Assembly: GCA_964035575.1 (NCBI GenBank)
Contig: OZ037912.1
Span: 1,178,001 to 1,242,000, forward strand
Length of the DNA: 64,000 nt
Direction of reading: 5' to 3'
DNA from: Rhynchopus sp. YZ270_cl-10
Lineage: Eukaryota; Euglenozoa; Diplonemea; Diplonemida; Diplonemidae
The position numbers were made by a program, and so were the translations under genes. The first letter of the stretch is position 1; each line of letters begins with the position of its first letter. The notes beneath the pieces were generated by a model, which was not told where the DNA came from, made no database searches, and was given only the letters and a program-made list of their open reading frames with translations. Positions 51,305 to 62,500 of this stretch are shown here, piece after piece.

Positions 51305-54300
51305 ATGACCCCGATGCGGGGAAGACGTGTGGAGGGTGTGGTGCTGCTGCTTGCGGTGGCTGTGCTGCCAGGAATGGTTGTCGCAGACATCCCTGAGTGC
51401 AACACAGACCTCTGGCAGTGCCACTACTACGTGTCGCCGACGTTTGCACAGGCGATCCGGATGAAGTTTGACGGACAGTGGGGAGAAATCAAAGCAGACC
51501 CGAAGCTGCACGACGCATACTGCGACCCGGAGATGTGGAAGACACGGTCTGAGATCTGTGGGGGATGCCCCATCAAGCTCACGCTGTCTTCGCCGTCGTC
51601 GCTGACGAAGGATGTGATCTGCCTGCGCGACAACGCGTTTGCACCATACTCGCTGAACCAGCACATGGACCTGAAGCACGCGCTGAACGGGAAGGAACTG
51701 GAGATTGTGGCGCCTGAGAACGAAGGGTGCAACGCTGCAGACTGGGCGACGAAGAACTTTGCGGGCAAGATAGCGATTGTGAACAACAGGGCTCGCACGT
51801 GCACGTACAACCAGAAGTTTGCGCATGCTGCTGCGGCTGGGGCTGTGATTGGCCTGATGTCTGCGTCGCGGGGGAAGCACTATGTGTGGAACTGGCATGT
51901 GTACAAGATGACTGGTGACGGGAAGGCCTTCCCAAACATGCTTGCGTATGCGCTGGAGTCGTTCCACGGGGACCAGATCTATGCTGCGACGTCGACTGTG
52001 CGGGGCAAGGTGGAGTACTCGTGCAGTGTGTACAGCAACAGGGAGACGGACATGTCGCTGAACTACGACGAGGATGACTGCCCGTGGTGGTTCCTGGGCA
52101 CTGATATGTGTGACAAGGAGTTCACCGGACGGCGGAGGATGTGCACGCGGTGCCCGCTGGAGATCGACGTTGGTGACTCGACCTTCAAGCCGTGTGTGTG
52201 GGGACCCGACTTCAACCCAGCGCGGAAGGAGAACTACCTGACGGGAACACTGAGCCTCCCTTCGACACAGAACGTGGTGTATCTGTCTAAGTCGTACATG
52301 ACGGATGACGGCTGCAGCGACGCGTCGTGGGCTGGGCTGTCTGGAAAGCTGGTTGCATTCCAGCCGGATCCTTCTGGAGGTCCGTGCTCGCACTACGAGT
52401 CTGTGATGCGTGCTCAGCGTGCAGGTGTGTCTGGGGTGATTGTTGTGGTGAAGCCAAACCACTGGCATCTTACCCGTCTTCAGGGCACGCAGCAAAACAT
52501 CAAGATCCCGATTGGTACAATTTCTGGGAAGCACAGTGAACGCTGGATCAACTGGATGATGCAGGGGACGGCTCTCCCGAACGGCCGTGGGTGGGAGCGT
52601 GCGAGCCCGATGGCGAAGGGGGTGCTGATCCCACACGAGGTGACGCCTGCGCCGCCGGTGAAGGTGGAGCTGGTGGAGCCCATCCCTGAGGAGGACACGG
52701 ATGAGGTGACGTCTGAGGCGGGGTTCGTTGTGTCTGTGATTCTGATCCCGTTTCTGTTGATTGTGCTGTGTGTGCACTTTGCGCTGACACGCCAGTCTGG
52801 GCTGTCTGGGCCTGGTGTGCCGCTGGAGGTTATGTCGACAACGCTGTCAGTGGTGCTGCTGGTTGTGCTTGCACTGGCCACGTTTGCACTGACGAACAAG
52901 GCTGGACAGGACTCACTCGACACGTCGAAGGCGAACGCCGACAACGCAATGATGTACGCGTCTGGGCGGAACAAGGGGAACGTGGACTCAATGGCGGGGC
53001 AGGTGATGGGACAGATGGTGCAGGTTGCACACTCGACGTTGGATGCGTTCCTTTTGGAAGGAAAGGACAAGGGAGACATGATTCGTGCTATGTTCCAAAC
53101 AGACCACGACGGAACATTCGCAACGTTCGTTCAGCACCGCAACAGAGTTGCACGCCTTCAAGGTGCACGGTCTCTGGCACACTACATGGATTCTGGGTGG
53201 ACATACGAGATTGTCACAAAGCAGGGATTCTTCATGGACAGCCTGCGTGTGAACGACTACCGTGTGCAGGATGCCCTCGGCCGCACCATCTTCGACACAA
53301 ACAGCGCAGACAACTTTGGTATTATGCAGAACACCATTGAAGGCAACAATGCTGCTGTGAACGACAAAGGTCCGAACGTGCCAAAAGCCCTGTGGAACCC
53401 ACTGCACTGGGCGTTCAGCAACAAGCTTCCGACGGATGCGTTCACTTGGCAGCAAGCGGAAGCTGCTGCGGGCAAGAGACCGATTGTCATCGACCCCGTG
53501 CAGTCGTACACGTACTCGCGCTTCCTGCGGTCGCCGGTTATGACGACGTACTTCCTCTTCTCAAAGGCAACGGGAGGGGACACGTCGACGGACGGGATTG
53601 TGTTTTGCAGCAGAGGTCTTGCGGAGCTGTCGCGCAAGCTGAAAAACAACCTGGGGACGTGGGAGAGATCCGTGAAGTTTGGAGAGAATGCGACTCTGGT
53701 GGTGCTGGACCAGACGACAGGGAACATCATTGCGAGCAACGACCTGGCAAACACCTTCTACACAAGCGAGGTGTACGGGGAGATCTTCGGGCCGACGAAC
53801 ACAGAGCGCGACGAGACACTGCAGTTTGGGTACAAGCTGGAGACTGTGGACACAACTTCGCTGATTCCACTGAACGCGATTGCGAACAAGTGGCGGACGG
53901 AACACGGAGGCCTGGTGCTGCGTGGTGCCTCGTCGTCCGCGACGGGGCCGGCACTGTTTACGTTTGACCAGAAGGACTACTACGACACACACGGGAACTC
54001 GCGCACGCTTCTGCTGGTGAACTTTGAGGGTGGGATCAAGGACGCGTCGAAGGAGAACTGGGACGTTGTTGGGGCAGGGGTGCAGACGACGTCGGATGGC
54101 GACTTCAAGCAGGTCGGGGTGTTCTCCGGCTCTGCACCTGTGCTGGTGCACACATACCTGACGACACGTGTGGCACGTGTGGCACAGCAGGAGTCTCAGG
54201 AGTACAAGCTGACGGCGCCGCACCCTGTGCCTGGGGTATCCGGGTCTGCGGTGTACACACTGCGGAACAGTTCTGACCTGACACAGAAGACGTGGGTGCA

Positions 54301-56155
54301 CAGGGACCCCTTCTTCAGATACCATGACTACACGCTGTCGGTGTTCATCCGCCCTGACGTGGACATGAACGAGGGTGACAGCAGCCCGACGTCACCGCGC
54401 ATCTTCTCCGACACGCAGATCGGAGACTCTGCAATCCGGTGGTACGCGAACGGGGAGCTGAGGATTGCGCTCCTGCGGTACGGGTGCTGGGCGAAGCCGA
54501 TCAAGGGTGGTCTGAGGGGTGGCCAGTGGGTGCATCTGGCTGCTGTTGTGAACTTTGTGGCGAAGACGTGTGTGGTGTACATGAACGGTGTTCCGATGTC
54601 GAGTGGGGAGATGCCTGGGCTTGTGGAGACGATGTTCCTTCCGTACACGGGGGAGCCGATGCAGATCGGGCTGCACTACAAGGGACGGATGGACGAGTTC
54701 CAGGTTGTGAGGAAGGCGTTGACACAGGAGGATGTGCTGCAGCTGTACAACAACGGGAAGCCTGGTGGGGATCCGATCTCTGTGGGGAGCAGGACGTGGA
54801 TGGCTAACTTCGACACTCTGGATATCTCCCTGGGCTCGTACATCGTTGGTGCCCTTGTGCCTGTGAACGACATCACACGTGACGTGGACAAGGCAACGGC
54901 GCGGAGCAACATGATTCTGTCGATCCAGAACGAGAACATCGACAAGGAGCTGGAGCGGAAGCTGGCTGTGACTGTGCTTGTGGTGGTGGTGATCTGCCTG
55001 GTTGCTGTGCTGCTGTTCATGGTGTTCAACAGGATGATCACGTCCCCGTTTGCGTCCTTTGCGGAGAACATGAAGTCTGTTGCGATGATGCGTCTGGAGG
55101 AGGTGTCGTCGAAGAAGGTGTTGATCCAGGAGCTGAACGTGATGGGGAAGGCCATGGACCAGATGGTTGACAACATCAAGCAGTTCAGGAACTTCATGCC
55201 GCAGTCCCTCATCCACGCGCTTGAGGATGCGAGCGAGGAGCAGGAGGAATGTGAGTCTGTCTCGAGGTCGAAGGTGACTGGTTCGCGCCACTCAAGTGCC
55301 AGCAGGTCTTCGTCCACGCGCACGGCCACGTCGCATGCGCTGGGGAAGCTTGCCTCAGATGCGACGAGTGTGTCACTGGCGAAGAAGAAGGTGTCGCTGT
55401 GCCTCGTGAACATGGCGCAGATGCACACCATTACTGAGAAGGGTTCCGACGAAACTGTGATTAACATGCACTCCGAATACCTGACGAGTGTGTTGGAGGC
55501 GTTCGGGAAGGGACGTGCTATTGCAGACACGTTTGCGGGAGACAAGGTTATGGGATCCTTCAATGCTGTGCGTAACTGTAGCGGACACGCTACTTGTGCA
55601 GGAAAGGTTGCCCTCGAGCTGAAGCGTGTGAGCGTTGCGAACGAGAAGGCAGGGAAACCCACGCTGACGTGCGCAATTGTGACGGGTGCGTGCAAGGTCG
55701 GGAACTTGGGCGTGACGGGAATGAAGAAGTTCACTGTGATTGGGTCCATTGTGAGCTGGCTGCACGCCTTGGAGAGGTACGGAAGCGCACACGGATTCAG
55801 CCCTGTTGCAGACAACGACGTGTTCAACGCCACACAGGGGCAGCTGGGATGTGTGCTGATGTCTGGCGTGGAGTTCCCGAAGAGATACCATTCAGGAACC
55901 CGTGTCTTTGTGATAGCCTCTGTGATGGAGTCAGGAGAAGAGGAGTGGATGTACCAGCTCGCAGAGAGGGAGGCGGGAGACGTCAACGCTAAGTGGAACG
56001 AGGTTGTCACCGAAATCGTGAAGAACAACTGGGAGTCCGTCCCAGCGGACTTCAACGTTGCGGAGTATCCCGATATCCCTGACGCTGTGGCGTCCACGGT
56101 GAAGGACGCTGTGGTGAACAAGCACTACACCTCCAACACAGTCACCTACCACTGA
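51305..56155 (+). CDS. Receptor-type class III nucleotidyl cyclase-like protein, copy 3
   Basis: 1616 residues, intact, same architecture as copy 1: signal peptide 1-27, two PA-like domains, TM1/TM2 at about 473-529, second ectodomain with LamG-like fold, TM3 at about 1219-1241, cyclase-like C-terminus. It differs from copies 1 and 2 at scattered sites. These cluster in the loop after TM2 (about residues 595-660, e.g. QHRNRVARLQGARSLAHYMD against KHRQSLAHLQRARSLGHYMD) and in the Ser-rich linker and C-terminal tail, while long stretches such as the LamG-like domain are unchanged. This mosaic suggests selection for variation in the sensor region plus conversion elsewhere. The cyclase-like catalytic positions are non-canonical as in the other copies. 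Confidence 0.85.
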   Translation: MTPMRGRRVEGVVLLLAVAVLPGMVVADIPECNTDLWQCHYYVSPTFAQAIRMKFDGQWGEIKADPKLHDAYCDPEMWKTRSEICGGCPIKLTLSSPSSLTKDVICLRDNAFAPYSLNQHMDLKHALNGKELEIVAPENEGCNAADWATKNFAGKIAIVNNRARTCTYNQKFAHAAAAGAVIGLMSASRGKHYVWNWHVYKMTGDGKAFPNMLAYALESFHGDQIYAATSTVRGKVEYSCSVYSNRETDMSLNYDEDDCPWWFLGTDMCDKEFTGRRRMCTRCPLEIDVGDSTFKPCVWGPDFNPARKENYLTGTLSLPSTQNVVYLSKSYMTDDGCSDASWAGLSGKLVAFQPDPSGGPCSHYESVMRAQRAGVSGVIVVVKPNHWHLTRLQGTQQNIKIPIGTISGKHSERWINWMMQGTALPNGRGWERASPMAKGVLIPHEVTPAPPVKVELVEPIPEEDTDEVTSEAGFVVSVILIPFLLIVLCVHFALTRQSGLSGPGVPLEVMSTTLSVVLLVVLALATFALTNKAGQDSLDTSKANADNAMMYASGRNKGNVDSMAGQVMGQMVQVAHSTLDAFLLEGKDKGDMIRAMFQTDHDGTFATFVQHRNRVARLQGARSLAHYMDSGWTYEIVTKQGFFMDSLRVNDYRVQDALGRTIFDTNSADNFGIMQNTIEGNNAAVNDKGPNVPKALWNPLHWAFSNKLPTDAFTWQQAEAAAGKRPIVIDPVQSYTYSRFLRSPVMTTYFLFSKATGGDTSTDGIVFCSRGLAELSRKLKNNLGTWERSVKFGENATLVVLDQTTGNIIASNDLANTFYTSEVYGEIFGPTNTERDETLQFGYKLETVDTTSLIPLNAIANKWRTEHGGLVLRGASSSATGPALFTFDQKDYYDTHGNSRTLLLVNFEGGIKDASKENWDVVGAGVQTTSDGDFKQVGVFSGSAPVLVHTYLTTRVARVAQQESQEYKLTAPHPVPGVSGSAVYTLRNSSDLTQKTWVHRDPFFRYHDYTLSVFIRPDVDMNEGDSSPTSPRIFSDTQIGDSAIRWYANGELRIALLRYGCWAKPIKGGLRGGQWVHLAAVVNFVAKTCVVYMNGVPMSSGEMPGLVETMFLPYTGEPMQIGLHYKGRMDEFQVVRKALTQEDVLQLYNNGKPGGDPISVGSRTWMANFDTLDISLGSYIVGALVPVNDITRDVDKATARSNMILSIQNENIDKELERKLAVTVLVVVVICLVAVLLFMVFNRMITSPFASFAENMKSVAMMRLEEVSSKKVLIQELNVMGKAMDQMVDNIKQFRNFMPQSLIHALEDASEEQEECESVSRSKVTGSRHSSASRSSSTRTATSHALGKLASDATSVSLAKKKVSLCLVNMAQMHTITEKGSDETVINMHSEYLTSVLEAFGKGRAIADTFAGDKVMGSFNAVRNCSGHATCAGKVALELKRVSVANEKAGKPTLTCAIVTGACKVGNLGVTGMKKFTVIGSIVSWLHALERYGSAHGFSPVADNDVFNATQGQLGCVLMSGVEFPKRYHSGTRVFVIASVMESGEEEWMYQLAEREAGDVNAKWNEVVTEIVKNNWESVPADFNVAEYPDIPDAVASTVKDAVVNKHYTSNTVTYH

Positions 56156-57644
56156 GCCACGAGAACAAAGATTCCAGACCATATTTATACCACCCCTCCA
56201 CAAAAAATACCCCTCCCTCCCTCCCTCCATCCCTCGCTCCCTCCTCACAATCAAACTTGTTTGGATGCGAACGCATTTAAAAAGTTTGTTTGCCTTAAGC
56301 GTTTCTTAAGGAGGATTTTCCCGCCCCAGATGGTGATTATTTTTCCCCCTTGCCCCATTTTCTTTTTCTGCCTTTCTGCGAAGAGATTGCGACCCACAGT
56401 GGTGCCACACATGTAGTGTGGTACCCTCACAGAGTACAGTAGTCTATTTCACCATGCCTGAAAATGTGTGTTTTTGGTTTAACTTCGCCCTCATCACGCA
56501 ATAATGCGATGCGGCGGAACCAATTTTTGACATCTGAAATATTGAAGACGTTTTTGCTTTTTTGTGCAACTCAAGTCACTTTTTTTTGCAACACCCTTTT
56601 GTCTCTCCCCCCTCTGTATGCACAGGCGGTCTTGCTTTCTTGCAGCATAATTGTGTGCAGGAATGTATGCAGGGGTCAGCTCTTTCTGTCTTTGTGTCTT
56701 TTGTCTATCTCACCATATACTATCAATTTATTGATTGCATATGATGAAAATACTTTCTTCGTGTCTTTTTTTATTGTGCGATTGTGTACACAGATTTGTG
56801 CACACCTTGTGCTCAGGTGTGCTGTGGGATTTTACGCACAGTGCACCTCTTTCGATTTCAATCACCCTTGTCTCATCATGAATTTTTTCCGGCATTCTCG
56901 AAAAAGCCGACAAAAAAATAATAAAAGTGTTTTCATATGTACCAGCATGTCTTACTGGGGTGGGCGCAATTAAAGTACATGAAGTAGCGCGGAAACGTGC
57001 TATTTTCTGCTACTTTCTGCTATTTTGGGGTCGTAAGCCACACCAGTGATGTGTCTGTTGCTCCTCTGTTTTTTATAGACTCCCGACTACGGAGATCTTT
57101 AGTTGTGAAGGTACACCCTCCCGAACCCACTAGGTGCAAGTAGAGTGTGGGTATTGTTTTCCCTCTTTTTTTTTTTGTATGAGGACAAATACTTGTGGTT
57201 AAAACATCTGTTTATTCCCTTCCCCCCTTATTGTGCACTCACCTCATTTCTGTACTTCAGGCTAAGGGTTTTTTCCCCTTTTGACATCCTTTTCTGGACG
57301 TTTTGAGCAGGTAACGATCGTTCCATCGTTCCGGGTTTTTGGCGTTTTTTTTATTTTTTTTTTGTCATCGTTCCATCATTCCAGGGGAAAAGGTGGCATC
57401 ATTCCATTGACTGTACTGTGTGCGTTTCACCACAACCTCTCCCTTTTGTCTTGCTTTATTGTTTGCGGGGGGCGGGGGAAAAACATAACTTTCAAACAAA
57501 CAAAAAAACACTTGTTTACCATTGGAAGGGACAGACTTCGGACTTGTCCCTTTAGTGAGACGTCAGACCAATGTATTTCATTGCCACCCCCTGGGAAATG
57601 TGGGGGAAATTGGCACCAACCGTGAGTACAAAGCAAAAACGATA
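56156..57644. other. Intergenic stretch 3' of copy 3
   Basis: C-rich tract, then blocks 56442-56665 and about 56770-56895, shared with the 3' flank of copy 2. 57045-57165 resembles 42945-43050. No gene supported. Confidence 0.6.
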
Positions 57645-57696
57645 TAGTGGAGTTCATCCTCGGGTGTCTACACTATTACAACCAAGTTTTCAAAAA
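57645..57696 (+). repeat. Conserved dispersed 31-bp motif, copy 5
   Basis: Full match to the core followed by TTACAACCAAGTTTTCAAAA, 192 bp upstream of the casein kinase I start codon. Confidence 0.75.
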
Positions 57697-57866
57697 CAAC
57701 AACTTTCATTCAACCCCCTTGGGAAATATGGGGGCAGTATCCTATAGAACGCCCCTACCCTCGACTTACAAAGCCTCCCCTCCCCTTGTCTATTATCAAA
57801 CCCCCCCCTCCATCCCTCCATCCCTCCATTCCTCCCTCACAGAGATATTTTGACACCTTTTTCAGG

Positions 57867-59862
57867 ATGGACCTCCGGGTGGGCTCGAAGTACCGCGTTG
57901 GGCGGCGCATCGGTGGTGGGAGCTTTGGTGAGATCTACCAAGGGACGCACATACACACACTCGAGCCTGTTGCGATCAAGCTGGAGCCAGTGAAGACACG
58001 GCACCCGCAGTTGTTGTACGAGAGCCGTTTATACAAGCTGCTGCACGGAACGGGGCAGACGATCACGGGCATCCCGCAGGTGCGGTGGTACGGTGTGGAG
58101 GGCGACTTCAACGTGATGGTGGTGGACCTGCTGGGGCCCTCGCTGGAGGACTGCTTCAACTACTGCGGCCGGATCCTCTCTAACAAAACGGTGCTCATGC
58201 TTGCAGACCAGATGATCGCACGCGTCGAGTTCCTGCACAACAGAAACTTCCTCCACCGAGACATCAAGCCAGACAACTTCCTCATGGGGCTGAGCAAGAA
58301 GGTATGCAAAGCAAACAAACAAGGGAAGGGGGTTCTGATGGATCAGAACGTCCAGAGCGTGGGAAGGAGAGGGTGGGTAAGGTCTTCACTAAAGATGGCC
58401 TTTCAGGGGAATGGGGTATGTTTTGAAAAACCTCCCTTCACAGTCGCACCACGTATACATGATTGACTTCGGGCTGGCAAAGAAGTACCGTGACCCGAAA
58501 ACCCACCAGCACATTCCCTACAAAGACGGAAAGAACCTGACCGGTATGCAATGATAATAAGGCTGCTCCAAATGGTAACATTTCCACAATGTAAAAAGAT
58601 CAAAGCACCCCTCCCCTCCAAATGATAATTTCACACGGCATCGCCCCCTAATCAATGTCAAATACCACACCGCACGACACAGGTACCGCACGCTATGCGT
58701 CCATCAACACACACACTGGAATAGAACAGTCCCGCAGAGACGACCTTGAGGCTGTGGGATACATCGTGATGTACTTCCTCCGGGGGCAGCTCCCGTGGCA
58801 GGGACTCAAGGCGCATACTAAGAAGCAGAAGGTATGCAGGCATTACATGATGTGATGTGTTTACTCGGCAAGGAACCAACCTCAACAAAACATGCTTTCA
58901 ACACATCACAGTACGACCGGATTGCAGAGAAGAAGATGCAGACCTCGATTGCACAGCTGTGCGCAGGGTTCCCTCAAGAGTACTCAAACTACCTGGTGTG
59001 TGCCCAACCCCTTCGCCTGGTTTTTGGATGTCGACAGAAGGGTAGTCTGGTTCATCTTGCAAACTTTTGTTAAGTTAATGTGTTCCTTCCGCTTTCCAGC
59101 CTTCTCGGAGTGCTGTTTCCCTGTGTGATCTGGGGTGATGTCTTCTATATTCGCGGTTTTTCCTACTCCCGTTCCAGAATCAACAGAGTGTGTAGATCTT
59201 TTTGGCCTCAAAGAGTTTTTTCTCTTCACGGCCAGGTGGTCAGTGGGAGCATATTGTGAGTAATGAAAATATGCAGATGCGTTACAACACTTTAAACAAA
59301 TTTTTCTGCACATCAACTTTCAACGTTTCTCTGCACGACTGTCGTCTCGACTATCTTATCGTATTATTCAAACCACTCATATTTCTACGAACAGAACTAC
59401 GTCCGCTCGCTTCGGTTTGATGACAAGCCAGACTACCCTGTGCTGCGGAGTCGCTTCAGGGACTTGCTTGCGAAGGAAGGCGCGACGATGGACTACGTGT
59501 TCGACTGGACGATTAAACGTATCCAGGAGCATGTCTACGCGGAAGAGAGCCTCAGACGCGAGTCCAGAAAGAAGGTTTGTAGAATAGTACTGAATACAGC
59601 AGGAAAAGAACCACAATAAGTGTAAAATAACAGAAGCATTTTTGCTCAGATATAGCATGGGTTTTTAAAAGATACACAAAATCATTAATGAAAATGCGGA
59701 ATTCCATGAACACTACAGCAGTTTTCAGATATTTTTTTTTGACTATTTTTCAATTAAACCGCATTTATTCAGCAGACGCAAGCATCAGGCTCCTCTGCAG
59801 GCGCAACAGCTTCAGAAAGGGTGACCGACAGAGACGACGACAAAGGCGAGGAAAAAGAATGA
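57867..59862 (+). CDS. Casein kinase I-type protein kinase (six exons)
   Basis: Exons 57867-58301, 58444-58543, 58683-58831, 58912-58995, 59395-59574 and 59776-59862 join in frame to 344 residues plus TGA. Motifs in order: glycine loop [11 protein letters not shown] (residues 16-26), VAIKLE (Lys38), catalytic loop [12 protein letters not shown] (about 130), [11 protein letters not shown], the CK1-specific [11 protein letters not shown] in place of APE, and [11 protein letters not shown]. The catalytic domain is complete and ends [14 protein letters not shown]...; the tail is short (THR-rich then DDDKGEEKE), so closest in form to alpha/short CK1 enzymes. It phosphorylates Ser/Thr in acidic or primed contexts. 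Donors are GTATGC (three), GTGTGT and GTTTGT; acceptors are all CAG. TTTTTCAGG directly precedes the ATG, suggesting a 5'-UTR intron or trans-splice site. Confidence 0.93.
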
Positions 59863-60227
59863 TCACCTCCTTCACCTCTCTAACAACATGTGGACCCTCC
59901 GGCATCACATAGACGCGTGTAGTGGATGTCAAACAGCGAGTTGTATCGGGTCTCAACGTCTGGATTTTGTTTGTCAGTAGAGCCGGGGGGGATGGGGGGG
60001 GACTACCGTCGTGCACGACGGTGAAGTGAGTGGCGTGACTTTTGGTTTCACCGTTGTAAGCCGCAAGGCATGTACTTCAGTCGTCGTGTGCATTTCGTGC
60101 TTTTGAGCAAAACAGAATGAAAATGAACGAAATAAAATGAAATGAAAGAAGAGAGGGATTTGGTGATTTGGTGGGAGGGGGAAAATAAAAAATAAATAAA
60201 TTGTGCGAGTAGTTTTTTTTCCCCACA
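59863..60227. other. 3' flank of casein kinase I
   Basis: No further gene visible. AT-rich, with an AATAAAATGAAATG stretch (60130) and AAATAAATAAA (60190) that could serve as polyadenylation context. Confidence 0.4.
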
Positions 60228-60450
60228 ACCTTCCTTCAACTTTCCCTGCTTACCACCCTGATACCAGGGATATTATCGAATTTTGGGGGAAATTTTGGGC
60301 AGAAATGACCCCACCTATTAGTGAACGGGCTCATATTTTCTCAAAAAATTGTCCAAATTTCAACATTGACCACGGGCGGAGCCCAAAAAATGCAAATAAG
60401 GCAAGAGGTTGAAGGAAAATGTGTGGAAGACAACAACAACTAATTGCTAA
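60228..60450. repeat. MITE-like element of family D, copy D3
   Basis: Inverted ends ACCTTCCTTCAAC (60228) and GGTTGAAGGAAAAT (to 60420), with the outer ACAACAACAACTAATTGCTAAG shared, reversed, with D1/D2. Interior GGGCGGAGCCC and ATGACCCCACC match D1 in inverse orientation. Shorter (193 bp between ends) than D1. Confidence 0.6.
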
Positions 60451-62500
60451 GAAAAAAAAACGCAACGGGGGTTTTTTTTCGAAAGCAATACCTGTTTTTC
60501 TATGTTTTAGTTCCGTGAAAGAAAACCCCCATTTTTATTTTTCGTCGCAGTGTTGAATGTGCCTGCATCAACAACTTCCATTTGTTTCTCAGGTGGTTCA
60601 ACACAAAAAGAGGTGTTCATCTTCAGCAACGTCGTTCCCCATGCTATTTTTGTCCACATATTTTTTTTTGTCAGGGTAATGTCACTGTGAGGCGTATTTC
60701 TGTATTTTTTTTTTATCTCCCCGCCTTTTCATTAGAGCAAAAGAGACGCGAATTTTAGGCGAGCAACAAGCAGGCAAGAGGAGATGACACAGAAAAGGGT
60801 GCTTCCTGCACTGTCGAACCTTTTCTCTCTTTCTTGAAAGGTTGTTTGAAAAGGTATTGTGTGTGCAAGGCAAGGCACAGAGTCTTTTCCTTTAAATTTT
60901 TGTGTGCTATTTTTTGTCTGCGTCTGTGCCAGAGGTGTCGCAACTTTCAATTTTCAGTACTTTTAGCCCAGCATGTTACCCATAGTGGCAAAGATGTGTG
61001 TGCTCGAGAGGTGCACATTCATCTTAGGACTTTGTTTTGTTGCATGTCGCCAGCTTGCAACGCTCTTCTTTTTGATTAATTCTGTTAACGAACGTGACGT
61101 TAATCATTTGACAGCAAAGTACATTGTCTTCTTCGAATTATTTTTTTTGCAGACAAACAAACACAAATAACAGCGAAAAGAACGAACCCCCGCAGTAGTG
61201 AAAGAAATAATGCCCCCGTGCCAAAAGGAAGACAAGCAATTTTTTTTTTTGTAAATTTACAATTTACAAAAGCATGTTGTCTCCTCCTTCTGCGTTCCCC
61301 ACGTTCTCTCTCTCTCTCTCTCTTGCTGATCTGGTCTGTGCCCTCTTTTATTTTTCGAAGAGTTTTTAGTCAAGAATACACACTGTAAAGCGAGGTTCCT
61401 TCGTCTCTCTGTCCCACCTCTCTTCCGCCTAGGCTAAGGAACATTGAGAGGTGTTCACTTGACACGTGTTCCATCCACACCTTTGACGCACGAAGGAAGT
61501 GCATCCATTCGGTTTTGGTGCTCTTTCAGTACCGTGTGTGGCAAAAGGGTTTGGATACTGTAGCACAATATTGGCCCTTCCCTTACACCCCAACAAAGTA
61601 CACAAGGTACAACGGGAATACTATTTAGATACCCCCCTGCACACGGTTGTGTTATGCGGGGAGGGGCAAAGTGCTGGCAACAGTGCATCCTGGCACTGCC
61701 GCTTTTTGTATGAAAGTCTGTCGCCTCTTTCCCATGAGCAAGTGTGTTGGGCAAGCATGCTTTTCGTTTGTATCCAGTTCCGTAGTGTGTGCATTTTAAA
61801 AAAGACGTTTTTCTCTTTTTGCGTGCCCGCAAAAAAGTCTTTCAGTTTTTTCATTCTTTTTTTGCGCACGCACTTTGTCCCAATGTTTCATTTTTCTTTT
61901 TGAAAGGTGACTCAGCAAACTACCGTGAGGAGCCATCTTACCAGATTCTTTTTTTTTATAAATACACAAAGTCACGAGAGGGCTTTTTGTATTTCAAGTC
62001 AACGTCTTTTTTGTTGTCTTTTCTCTTCCCGTTACACATAAACGGAGAAGAGAATTTGTGAATATTATTTTTTTTTTGTGACAAAACGAGGGTCTTCAAG
62101 CTGCCTATTTTATGTCAAGGGTTGACTAAGCACAAGGCTTGGTTCGTCTCTTCTAAACTGTTCTTTTTTGTACCACCCCCCTTACACTCCCTTCTTTTGA
62201 TTTTTTTTCCATACGTGCACATTCCCGTGCACAGTTACATGTTACATTTTTCCTTTGCAGCATTTGATCCGTTTTTGGAACATATGTGACGATGTGCGTG
62301 CTGTCTCCATATGTGTCAACCTTTTGGGACATATTATACACAGGGCAACCTACGCAATACACGGTACGTAGGACACCAAAGTGTGCATCAATGCAACAAA
62401 ACCCCCCCCTACTATTAACTTCCATTTCTGTTGCGTCTTTCACCTACATTGCCAAGCCTTTTTTGTGCGCGACTCTTTTTTCTCGCGTCGTACAAAAAGT
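60451..62500. other. Noncoding stretch
   Basis: T-rich and A-rich intergenic DNA with a (CT)n run at 61307-61325. Several short open frames have no recognisable motif and homopolymer-driven composition. I see no supported gene, RNA or inverted repeat. Confidence 0.5.

Noticed and set aside
61499-61903. 134-codon frame in the 3' intergenic region
   Set aside because: Composition is driven by T-rich DNA toward its end, with no motif, acceptor signal or homologue visible in the window.
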